Positions 25,891 through 34,345 of a DNA stretch of 64,000 nt are shown piece by piece (position 1 is the first letter of the stretch; each line of letters starts with the position of its first letter). The DNA lies in NCBI GenBank assembly GCA_038529355.1, contig JBCBDU010000009.1, forward strand, positions 1 to 64,000, in the 5' to 3' direction. A model generated the notes under the pieces. It was not told where the DNA came from. It did no database searches and saw only the letters and a program-made list of their open reading frames with translations. Source of the stretch: CALBPI01 sp038529355. Lineage in GTDB: Bacteria; Pseudomonadota; Gammaproteobacteria; Steroidobacterales; Woeseiaceae. The position numbers and the translations under genes are program-made.

Positions 25891-27780
25891 TTACGGCCCT
25901 GATGGCTGCGAAAGACCCTCTGGCAGTTCGACATTGAGCACGACATCCTTCAGGAAGTCGCGTCCAATGCCGTGGCGACGCAGCATTTCCTCGAATGTCG
26001 GCGTGCCCCTCAAGTGGCGATACCATCCGCCCTGCAACGACGAAAAGGCTTCGACGGGATCGACCGTTGCTGCGTACTCATCGAACAGAGCCGTCGCGCG
26101 TTCATCGTCGCCGACCCAGGCATGGATTCGTGCTAACGGCTCTTTGGAGCCCCCGTAGCTATCGCGGTAGTCTGCGAATCGTTGTTCAAACTCTCCATCT
26201 CTACCTAGTGAGTGCAGCGCCAGGATACTGCCCAACTCACGCAGCCCCGCGTCCTGCTCTCGCTGAAAAACATTCAGAGCCCCGTCGGCATCGCCAGCTT
26301 GCAGCATTGCAGCTCCAAGCGACCATTGCAGTGATTGCCGATCCGGATGCCAGGACTCCGCATCTACCAATACGTCGATCGCCTTTTGTGGCTCCCCGAG
26401 TTCGCGGCTCACCACACTGTAGGTATGCAAACAGCCCGTGCACAGCGGGTCGCGCAACAACGCATACTCAGATACGCGTCGGGCGTCTTCCATTCGGCCG
26501 AGCAACCGGAGGAAATAGCCCACCGTACCCAATAGCTCAACGTCGGAAGGGTGCCCGGCAAGCGCTTGCTGCAAGTAATCCGCCGCTTGCTGATAGTCGC
26601 GCTCGGGTCCGCGCAATTTAACGTACGCCATCCACGCCAACGCCCGCGGATCGCGTGGTGAAATTTCCATCATGGTACGCGCAATGCGCTCGACCGATGT
26701 CGTGCTATCGCCCTGCTGTGCCGTCAATGTCTCGATAGTGGCCAATAAGTCCAAAGCCGGCAGAGACTGCGGCTCCAACTCGAGCGCTTGCCCAATCAAC
26801 TGCCGAGCGTGACTCATACGATCCATCTGCCAGCCGTCCACAATGTAGTTTGCACGCAGATACAGGCTATAGGCACTGGAGCTCATGACCTCGGATGCGC
26901 GTACCTCGCCGATCGTCGCATCCATCAGTCGCGCAACGGTTTGCGCAATGTCGTCCTGAACCGAGAATATTTCCGTGTATTCGTGACTATAGGTTTCAGA
27001 CCAAACGTGCGTCGCATCTGCAGTATTAATGAGCTGCACCGTGATGCGCACCTCATCGCCCGACTTGCGAACGCTGCCTTCCAGCACATGGGTCACCTTC
27101 AGACGCTTTGCAATAGCCGCAATATCCGCGTCGCGATTTCTGAATGAAAACGATGAGGTTCGCGCAATGACGTTCAGGTTTGTCGTCTGCGACAGAATAT
27201 TGATGATCTCCTCGGCAATACCGTCGGCAAACCAGGCCTGATCGCTCTCCGGACTCATGTCTGCGAAAGGCAATACTGCGATTGACCGCTCCAACAGGTA
27301 CTCGGGCGACGGATCGGCCTGCTCCGCTGACGTCATGCTCGCCGTGTTGTCCGGCGACGCTGAGAAACGCAGCAGTCCAATCAGGCACACGATTAAAACA
27401 CCGGCGATTGCAGTCGCAATAACGACGGAACGTTGCAAACGCCGGACAGGTCGCGCTTGCTCATCGGCAGTCGCTTCCTCCACTGGCAATTCGAACGTGT
27501 AGCCGCGCCTGGGCACCGTCTTGATTTTCGTATGCTCGGTATCCTGGATGGCTTTACGAATGTCAGCGAGGCACCGTGCGATCGAATCATCGGAAACGAC
27601 ACTGGTGTTCCAGACGGCTTTTAGCAACTGCTCTTTGGTAACAATCCGACCCTGATGTTCAACCAAATAACGCAGCACATCGAATGACTTTGGTCTCAGG
27701 CTGACCGGTTTACCGGATCGGCACAGCTCGGCTCGATCAACATCGAGAACGTACGCTCCAAATTGGTATTTTGCCGCCAT
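25891..27780 (-). CDS. CadC-like winged-helix regulator with adenylate-cyclase-type TPR domain
   Basis: The 629-aa protein has an N-terminal OmpR/PhoB-type winged helix (residues 1-100, ending K-T-V-P-R-R-G-Y-T-F-E-L), one TM segment (about 118-140), then a module starting S-I-A-V-L-P-F-A-D-M-S (about 168) with F-A-D-G-I-A-E-E-I-I, as found in TolB-like/adenylate-cyclase-associated regulators, followed by TPR repeats. It should sense a periplasmic or membrane cue and bind DNA. A decayed copy of part of it lies at about 23.9 kb. Confidence 0.85.
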   Translation of the reverse strand: MAAKYQFGAYVLDVDRAELCRSGKPVSLRPKSFDVLRYLVEHQGRIVTKEQLLKAVWNTSVVSDDSIARCLADIRKAIQDTEHTKIKTVPRRGYTFELPVEEATADEQARPVRRLQRSVVIATAIAGVLIVCLIGLLRFSASPDNTASMTSAEQADPSPEYLLERSIAVLPFADMSPESDQAWFADGIAEEIINILSQTTNLNVIARTSSFSFRNRDADIAAIAKRLKVTHVLEGSVRKSGDEVRITVQLINTADATHVWSETYSHEYTEIFSVQDDIAQTVARLMDATIGEVRASEVMSSSAYSLYLRANYIVDGWQMDRMSHARQLIGQALELEPQSLPALDLLATIETLTAQQGDSTTSVERIARTMMEISPRDPRALAWMAYVKLRGPERDYQQAADYLQQALAGHPSDVELLGTVGYFLRLLGRMEDARRVSEYALLRDPLCTGCLHTYSVVSRELGEPQKAIDVLVDAESWHPDRQSLQWSLGAAMLQAGDADGALNVFQREQDAGLRELGSILALHSLGRDGEFEQRFADYRDSYGGSKEPLARIHAWVGDDERATALFDEYAATVDPVEAFSSLQGGWYRHLRGTPTFEEMLRRHGIGRDFLKDVVLNVELPEGLSQPSGP

Positions 27781-27966
27781 CCTGCGTTATCCGATTTGAG
27801 CCAGTACGACCAAGCGTCACCGTAGCGCGACGAATCAAAGGCTTACGTGGCACCGCATTCAACATTCATGCAAATTTCAGGCGATTTTCAGGACTTTTGA
27901 CGCCCCAGCAACTGATTCTGACTCAGCGGTTTTCGCCTAATACTAATGACATCTGGGGTAACAACT

Positions 27967-28638
27967 ATGTATTCATCTTCGAAACTATACTGCGCTATTC
28001 TCGCTATTGCGATTAGCGCAATCGGACTCAGCAAGCCGGCATTTGCCGGCGGTCAGGCCCAAACCGGTTGCGACAGGCAAGAAGTCACCGAGTTCTGGGA
28101 AACGGACATCACCGGACAAGCGGTGTCCGGTAAAGGCACGCTATGCGTCGGCAAGACGGCGGTCAGTGCCAGCATGCAGGTCAAGGGTTTGACGCCTGGC
28201 GGCGCTTATACCAGCTGGTGGGTCTATATCGACGACCCGGCATCCTGCGCTGATTTTCCGCTGCCCGCGCCTGGCGTCATCCCGTTCCCCGAGCCGGAGG
28301 ACTATGCCGGGCGCTGTGGACTCGCCGACTTCTTTACAGCAGATGCGTCGGGAGAATTCCTAAACCCGCTGGTCGTGTTTGGTCGCATGGACGGACTGGT
28401 TGTCGGCAAATCCGGCAAGGCATCGCTGCGCGATCGCTGGCGTGATTTCACACCGTCGCCGGGTTCGCAGATCTGGCTGTTCGTCTTCGGCCATGGCCCC
28501 GCCGCCAGCGATGACAATCGCGCACTCGCAAGGCAGTTGCTGACACCCGAAGACCCACTGTCCGGTGCGCCACATCTTGGCATCGAAGGCAGTCCGAACG
28601 GCTACCCATCAGCGGTTGTCGTGTTTGACATTGACTAG
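27967..28638 (+). CDS. Exported protein of unknown function
   Basis: I do not recognise the family. The 223-aa product starts at ATG 27967 (GGGG 8 nt upstream) with a signal peptide ending near K-P-A-F-A. The mature part contains four cysteines spaced as two likely disulfides (T-G-C, L-C, S-C-A-D, R-C-G), a V-S-A-S-M-Q-V-K-G-L-T-P-G strand and a W-W-V-Y-I-D-D-P segment, suggesting a beta-sandwich. It is divergent from the CadC-like regulator and may be its target. A hairpin terminator follows. Confidence 0.7.
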   Translation: MYSSSKLYCAILAIAISAIGLSKPAFAGGQAQTGCDRQEVTEFWETDITGQAVSGKGTLCVGKTAVSASMQVKGLTPGGAYTSWWVYIDDPASCADFPLPAPGVIPFPEPEDYAGRCGLADFFTADASGEFLNPLVVFGRMDGLVVGKSGKASLRDRWRDFTPSPGSQIWLFVFGHGPAASDDNRALARQLLTPEDPLSGAPHLGIEGSPNGYPSAVVVFDID

Positions 28639-28649
28639 CAAGCATCGAT

Positions 28650-28677
28650 GGCGCCCCTTCGGGGGCGTCGTCTTTTG
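28650..28677 (+). terminator. GC-rich hairpin terminator
   Basis: GGCGCCCC-TTC-GGGGGCG stem-loop followed by TCGTCTTTT, 12 bp after the exported-protein stop codon. Confidence 0.65.
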
Positions 28678-28784
28678 GGTTGACCATCTACTCGATCACG
28701 TTCGTAGCAGCTGTCAGACAATCACCAACTCGTCGAATTGAGACTGTTTAATACTGCGCTGCCAACAATACGGGACGCGTATCG

Positions 28785-31700
28785 TCAAAGCGTCACATCC
28801 AGCGCATTGCGCACTTCCTGCACCGTTGCGGGCGCGTCCATTTGAAACAGACCATCGAGGCCACGCTCCAAGCGCGAGGCGCGAACGGCGGCTTTGATCG
28901 CAAAAAATACCGTATTCGCCAACACCAGCGGCGGTTCACCCACATCTTTCGCCGAGAGTAAGTCGTTCGGATTTTCCGGCACGTCAGATTGATCCCTTGG
29001 ATACAAATAGACATTGAACTCGAGTGGGATGTTGGTCGTCGCCGGCGGTTTGTAGCGCCAGGTATTCACGGTGTTCAGCCGACCTTTGTCCTCCCCTTCC
29101 GGCTCAAACACCAGCTTCTCGGTCATGACGTAGCCCAGACCCTGAATGAACGCGCCTTCCACTTGCCCAATATCCAATGCCGGGTTGATGCTCCACCCCA
29201 TATCGTAGACAAGATCGGCGCGGAGAATTTTGACTTCTCCGGTCAAGACATCCAGCTCGACCTCGGTACATGCGGCCGAATACGTAAAGCCCGTGAACGC
29301 ATCGAACGCACCTGGCACCAACGTGGCCGCAACTTCGATACCGGGTAGCGCTTCGCTTTGTGCCTGTTCCAGCGTTTTGTAAGTCAATTCTGTAATGGCC
29401 GCTTCACCGCCAGGCACCTTCGCATTGAACGCTTCAACCAGCGATACGCGGCGGGTGTAGGCAAGACTGACGAGGTTCTGCCAGACCAGTGTGTTTCTAT
29501 CGTTGATCTTGACTTCGGTCGCCCAGCCCGTCTTCGGATAGTTCCAGAAATCGACACCTTGCTGCCGGCACCACGCGTCGCCCTTCTCCTTGCGTATTTC
29601 CTCACCAAATTTTTCGAGGCGCTCACGCACACGCTCGCATGTCTTCTTGACAGCCAAACCGTTGTACTGGGTGCCCGTTGATCCACCAGTACTTGGCGGA
29701 TTCGGGTTGATCTCGGTGTTCGGCAGGTTGATGCGGATGTACTCCATCGGCACGTTCAACACGTACGACGCGATCTGTTCGACCTTGGTCACCAATCCCT
29801 GACCCATTTCAACGCCGCTCTGGTTGATCAGCACCGTACCATCTGTGGCATAGATGGAAACCAGCGCGCTGGCCTGCTCGAGCTGCACAAGGTTATAACC
29901 CGAGCCGTACTTCACCGGCAGCATGCAGATGCCACGCTTGCGCCAGGTGTTATTGGCGTTAAACGTGTCAACAGCGCTTTGCCGGTTGTCGATATCCGCC
30001 GTGTGTTTAAGGTATTGCCAAACATCACGAATGTAGCAATAGGGTAGCGCCTGCCCGAATGGCGTCTCGTCATTGCGCCGGTACAGATTCTTTTCTCTGA
30101 CCTCGTCAGCGGGCATGCCCAGGGCGAATGCTGCATCGTCAATGGCGTTCTCAAGAATGAGTTTGCCTTGTATATCACCGAAGGAGCGAAACGCCGTATT
30201 TGGCGCGGTGTTGGTTCGGCAAACATCGAGCGTGCTGCGAAAATTCGGCACCATATAGGCACCGTCAATGCGCGATTGCAGGCAGTTGGCGACAACAAAC
30301 GAACAATCATAGAACGCGCCGCCATCACCGAAGATCGTGAAGTCCATGCCGCGGATCAAACCGCGGTTAGCCGGGTCGGTGGAGCCGTCATCGATGGCGA
30401 CCTGGTATTGCGCATAGTAAGGATGACGCTTACCGATCAGGCTCGTGTCATTCTCGCGTGGCATCACCAGTCGCACGGGTTGCTCGCTGGCATGGGCGCC
30501 GACCGCTGCCGCCGCGGCGACAAACTTCGCCTGTTCGGTTTTGCCACCATAGCCACCGCCGACCTGGTGAACCTGGACTTTGACATGATTCTGCTCAATA
30601 CCCAGCACGGCCGCCGCTGACGTGTGCATCTCCATCGGGCTCTGCGAGGACGGGTGCAAGCGCATCGTGCCCGCGTCCTCGGGTATCGCAATGCAAGCTT
30701 GCGTCTCCATGTAGAAGTGCACCTGACCGCCGCAACCTTGCGTGCTTTCAACGACGGTGCACGCAGCGGTGTCAATCGTGCCGTCGCGCACGACGATGTG
30801 TTGCTCCAAGGGATCTTTATTTTTCGTGGCCCAGTCGAACGTGCTGTTCTTGCGAATGATCTTCCAGATGTGGCTGACGAAAGACGCCGTCTTGGGATAG
30901 TCCGGAAAGATGCTGCCGCGGGAAATCGCATCAGGCAATGACAGCACCGGCTCGACCCATTCGGGCGCCCAGTCAACCGGTCGGTAGGCAATGCAGTTGG
31001 CGCTGACAAAGTCTGCGAGTGCGTCCATCGCCGCCTCGTCATCGCCGAGCACCAACGCAATCGACTGACCCACATAGCTGACCCGGTCCTGTGCAAAAAC
31101 CGGTTGGTCGCCACCCATGCCAAGGTTCTTCAGCCCAGTCGGCGGGATGTCTTCGTGCGTGACCAAGCGGACAAACCCTGGGTGTTGTTCGGCAAGGTAT
31201 TCTGCGAGTGCATCGGCCGTGATCGGCGACTGGCCGGTCTCGGGATGCTGAAAACAGAAATTCGCCAGCGCGCGCTTGCTCTGCACGAAGGATGCCTGCA
31301 GCGTTGTCGGCGGCACCGCAATCTCGTGCGTGAAGCGCACCTGACCGGATGTCTGATACAGCGCCATCAGTTTCACATACGGCTCCGAAACCGGCGCGAC
31401 GCTTTTGCCCGGGCGACGCTTGTGATATTGCGAGCCTTTGCTCACCGGCCAGTTGCCCCACATCTCATCGCCGGCTGAGCGGATAGATTCGGGCACGTCA
31501 TTCGGGGTGAATGTCGTCAGCGCTCCGACAATCGCCTTGTACAGGAACCCGCTTGCCAGTTGCATCCGATAGGCGCTGGTGAATCCATCGTCGCCAACCT
31601 CGCTCATTCTGTCGGCCCACGCTGCTATCGCAGTCTTGATGTCTGCAGACAGTGCCTCGGAAACCGCGTCAAAGTGATCGAGCGATAGCGGTTTTCCTGT

Positions 31701-33272
31701 GATGGCGGCTTCCGCTTTGGCAGCTCGCCACGGGAACGGGATGATGCCGCCGAATGTCAGATTCGCATGTGTCACAACGAGATCTGCGCCAACCGACAAG
31801 ATCGTTGTCGTATTCACAATGCTATGAGCGTTGATGTCGCGCAGCGCGACTTTCTGAGCGCGGACAATCGCGCCGTCGGCAACGGTAGGGATGTCGTAGT
31901 GCGTCAGCAGTATCGTGTCGGCTAACGACGGGTTAGCCTGACATGCGGTCAGCAGCTGGCTGACTGTCATGGCTTCGGCCGCCGATGTGGTCAGGTTGGT
32001 GAAGTGAATCGTTACGTCCAACGCGGCCAGCGCTGTGAACAGATCCGATGGAAAAGGCTCGCCTGTGCCTTTTGCAATGTGCTTCAAAACCAACAGCGTA
32101 TTGCCGGCAATCGTTGCCGCATTGCGAACGACCGTGCCGGCGGTTCTATGCACCATGTACAAGATCGCATGGAGCGGCGTACCGGCCGCCGGTGCAAGTG
32201 ACTCAAGATAATCGAGCAGCTCGGTATAGGTCGTGCCCGCACCGACAGTAAGTGTCGTGTCGTTTTGCTTTATGCCGGCAAGCCCCTCGATCAAGCGTAT
32301 GTCGACCAGTATTTTTTTCGTGAGAAAATCGTCGCGATAAACGCCATACGCGGTGTTTGCATGCAACAGATAAATGTCTTCTGCGTTGAACCGTGCGTAG
32401 ATATCCGTAAGTTCCGCGATAGTCGCCGGCATCAACCAACGCTGCGCTTTGCCGGTCACCGTGACCGGCTGCGGCGGTGATGCCGCCTGTTGATCGAACG
32501 GAATCGTTACGCTATCGCCAACGTTTTGCGCCTTGAGCTGATCATCCAGATTGATCGACATGCGATTGGCTTCATCCTCTGCAGACCAGTCGACGGCAAA
32601 AGTCTTCATCGCGGTGAGGATCGGTCGGTAGCCTGTGCAGCGACAGATGTTTCCATCGAATGCCTGCTCAATCTGCTTTTTCGTGGGCTGCGGATTGTTG
32701 GCGAGAAACGCGCTCATGTTCATGACAAAGCCGGTCGAGCAATAACCGCACTGACTGCCATTGTTGACTGCCAAACGATAAGCGACCGGGTTCACTGCCG
32801 GATCGATTGCCACGGTATCGGTAACGTCAACGTTGCCGGTATGCGCGCGTTGCTCGGCTTCTTGTGCTGCATTTCGTCGGTGAGTGTGTGCCTTGGCGTG
32901 CGTCTGTTTCAGTTCCGGTGTCGCACCGGCGCCGAACAGAGCCCCGGCGCGACTTACCGTCAACGCCTGTATCGAGCGCTCCGGTGGCAAACGCTTGGCG
33001 CCACCGGTGCCCTCGATTGTCGTAACGCTCAATCCATTCAGTGAGCACACCGGCCGAAGACAACTGTTGATCGAGCGATGGCGAGCGGATTGTTGCTGAG
33101 CATCCCATTCAGACAGAATGACGGTACAGGCACCGCAACCACCCTGACCGCAACCTTTCTTGGCACCGGTGAGATCAACCGTTGGGGATCGCAAGAAGTC
33201 GATGAGCAGCAGCGCCGGGTCAGGGTCGTCAATTGAAACCGGTGAGCCGTTCAGGAAGAAGCTAACAGCCAT
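28785..33272 (-). CDS. Single-chain xanthine dehydrogenase/aldehyde oxidase-type molybdoenzyme
   Basis: This 1495-aa protein has all three xanthine-oxidase-family modules in one chain. There are two [2Fe-2S] domains (C41-x4-C46-x2-C49 with C71; then Q-C-G-Y-C and C-R-C), an FAD domain (from about 265, with V-G-A-G-T-T-Y-T-E-L and N-A-A-T-I-A-G-N), and the Mo-cofactor domain (V-G-G-G-Y-G-G-K, F-R-S-F-G-D-I-Q, and the terminal D-V-G-E-P-P with the catalytic Glu). It should hydroxylate a purine, aldehyde or N-heterocycle using water and pass electrons to NAD. Bacteria usually split these into two or three subunits. Between the first and second Fe-S domains is an insert rich in A, E, H and T (about residues 105-150). 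ATG 33272 has GGGCGG upstream. Confidence 0.87.
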   Translation of the reverse strand: MAVSFFLNGSPVSIDDPDPALLLIDFLRSPTVDLTGAKKGCGQGGCGACTVILSEWDAQQQSARHRSINSCLRPVCSLNGLSVTTIEGTGGAKRLPPERSIQALTVSRAGALFGAGATPELKQTHAKAHTHRRNAAQEAEQRAHTGNVDVTDTVAIDPAVNPVAYRLAVNNGSQCGYCSTGFVMNMSAFLANNPQPTKKQIEQAFDGNICRCTGYRPILTAMKTFAVDWSAEDEANRMSINLDDQLKAQNVGDSVTIPFDQQAASPPQPVTVTGKAQRWLMPATIAELTDIYARFNAEDIYLLHANTAYGVYRDDFLTKKILVDIRLIEGLAGIKQNDTTLTVGAGTTYTELLDYLESLAPAAGTPLHAILYMVHRTAGTVVRNAATIAGNTLLVLKHIAKGTGEPFPSDLFTALAALDVTIHFTNLTTSAAEAMTVSQLLTACQANPSLADTILLTHYDIPTVADGAIVRAQKVALRDINAHSIVNTTTILSVGADLVVTHANLTFGGIIPFPWRAAKAEAAITGKPLSLDHFDAVSEALSADIKTAIAAWADRMSEVGDDGFTSAYRMQLASGFLYKAIVGALTTFTPNDVPESIRSAGDEMWGNWPVSKGSQYHKRRPGKSVAPVSEPYVKLMALYQTSGQVRFTHEIAVPPTTLQASFVQSKRALANFCFQHPETGQSPITADALAEYLAEQHPGFVRLVTHEDIPPTGLKNLGMGGDQPVFAQDRVSYVGQSIALVLGDDEAAMDALADFVSANCIAYRPVDWAPEWVEPVLSLPDAISRGSIFPDYPKTASFVSHIWKIIRKNSTFDWATKNKDPLEQHIVVRDGTIDTAACTVVESTQGCGGQVHFYMETQACIAIPEDAGTMRLHPSSQSPMEMHTSAAAVLGIEQNHVKVQVHQVGGGYGGKTEQAKFVAAAAAVGAHASEQPVRLVMPRENDTSLIGKRHPYYAQYQVAIDDGSTDPANRGLIRGMDFTIFGDGGAFYDCSFVVANCLQSRIDGAYMVPNFRSTLDVCRTNTAPNTAFRSFGDIQGKLILENAIDDAAFALGMPADEVREKNLYRRNDETPFGQALPYCYIRDVWQYLKHTADIDNRQSAVDTFNANNTWRKRGICMLPVKYGSGYNLVQLEQASALVSIYATDGTVLINQSGVEMGQGLVTKVEQIASYVLNVPMEYIRINLPNTEINPNPPSTGGSTGTQYNGLAVKKTCERVRERLEKFGEEIRKEKGDAWCRQQGVDFWNYPKTGWATEVKINDRNTLVWQNLVSLAYTRRVSLVEAFNAKVPGGEAAITELTYKTLEQAQSEALPGIEVAATLVPGAFDAFTGFTYSAACTEVELDVLTGEVKILRADLVYDMGWSINPALDIGQVEGAFIQGLGYVMTEKLVFEPEGEDKGRLNTVNTWRYKPPATTNIPLEFNVYLYPRDQSDVPENPNDLLSAKDVGEPPLVLANTVFFAIKAAVRASRLERGLDGLFQMDAPATVQEVRNALDVTL

Positions 33273-33385
33273 CGCGCCGCCCTTTTTTCTTGTTCGTATT
33301 GCCACCAAGCATACACCGCTAATCGCTTAGGATTCCGAAGTTGTTTGCGTTACCATCGAGCCGCCGTAAACAACAAGAGACAAGA

Positions 33386-33949
33386 ATGGCGAAGTCGCAG
33401 ATTACCGTTGGGGACAAGGTCCAGATCATTGGTCTGATAGCGATTGTTATCAGTCTGCTTCTGGTGTTGTTCGAGCTGCAGCAAAGCCGGCGAATCGCAG
33501 GCGCACAACTCATGGCACAGCAATTTGATGCGATCACTGATCGGTACCTTGCCGTGATGGGCGAAAACGCGGCGAGCATCATGGCCAAGGCTTGCCATCA
33601 ACCCGAGACGCTGACGAATGAAGACGAGATTGTTCTCGACGCCTACCTCAATGCGCAGTTTCTGACGATCCGACGGGTTTGGCAGCTCGCAGACTTCGGT
33701 GAGATCCTGACAACCAAGGAAGCGGCGCGCTCCTGGACCAAAGGCGTCTTTGGCTACATGTTCGCATTCCCGCAAACCGACCGGTGGTGGTCAGCAATCC
33801 GCAAGATCTATGAACCGGTGTTCCCCGAAGTGGTCGAGATCGGCGACAGTGTGTCGGCAGACAAAGGCGATCAGTTGTTTTGCAAGACGTACTTTGACGG
33901 TTGGACGTTGCGGACTGAAGCGCTACCGGACGCGAGTATTAGTCGCTAG
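33386..33949 (+). CDS. Hypothetical single-TM membrane protein
   Basis: The 187-aa product starts at ATG 33386 (A-A-G-A-G before it). It has one TM helix (about residues 13-33, I-I-G-L-I-A-I-V-I-S-L-L-L-V-L-F-E-L) followed by Q-Q-S-R-R-I-A-x-A-Q-L and a helical soluble domain. I have seen this layout in unnamed marine proteobacterial proteins but cannot name a function. It is divergent from the molybdoenzyme gene, 114 bp away. Confidence 0.6.
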   Translation: MAKSQITVGDKVQIIGLIAIVISLLLVLFELQQSRRIAGAQLMAQQFDAITDRYLAVMGENAASIMAKACHQPETLTNEDEIVLDAYLNAQFLTIRRVWQLADFGEILTTKEAARSWTKGVFGYMFAFPQTDRWWSAIRKIYEPVFPEVVEIGDSVSADKGDQLFCKTYFDGWTLRTEALPDASISR

Positions 33950-33954
33950 CGCCT

Positions 33955-34145
33955 CCTGCCGGCTTCGCAGCTAGCGCAGCTCTTCGCGGACTACTAGCGC
34001 ATTCTGTCGATTCACGAGTCTCTCACCTGCCTAGAACGCCCGCGCACAAATAGACCCCTATGGGAACTTTTGTTGTGTGGCGCGCCTGAGAGGATTAATC
34101 GCAATCGGCTCGCACCGATCGCAGTCTGTCGATCCACGAGTCCTT
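33955..34145. repeat. Degenerate copy of the tRNA-Arg 3'-end repeat
   Basis: About one and a half worn units of the 173-bp element at 37975-38388. At 34078-34096 the 19-nt tRNA-Arg 3' end appears with one change (TGGCGCGCCTGAGAGGATT), followed by the same AATCGCAATCGGCTCGC core. Upstream pieces match the ...CTCACCTGCC... and terminator-like sections. It is in the same orientation as the array near 38 kb, so the two flank the TonB receptor and GNAT genes as direct repeats. Confidence 0.75.
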
Positions 34146-34256
34146 GGAGTGCTCGGGGCTCATTGAGTGAGATATCGACACAGCGTAACTGTCTTTCGAT
34201 CGGGCCGAATAAGCGCCAATCCAGCAGCGACCGGATACCGGCGATCGTCGGACAAC

Positions 34257-34288
34257 AAAAAACGGGGCCGCTGAACCAGCGACCCCGT
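34257..34288 (-). terminator. Terminator of the TonB receptor gene
   Basis: On the minus strand: 12-bp stem (34277-34288 with 34262-34273, one wobble, 3-nt loop) followed by TTTTTTG. It lies 58 bp past the receptor stop codon. Confidence 0.85.
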
Positions 34289-34345
34289 CTTTACTCTCCA
34301 GCCTGAAGCCGCGCATGCTGAACACGTCAACATGCGAGCTCCCGA

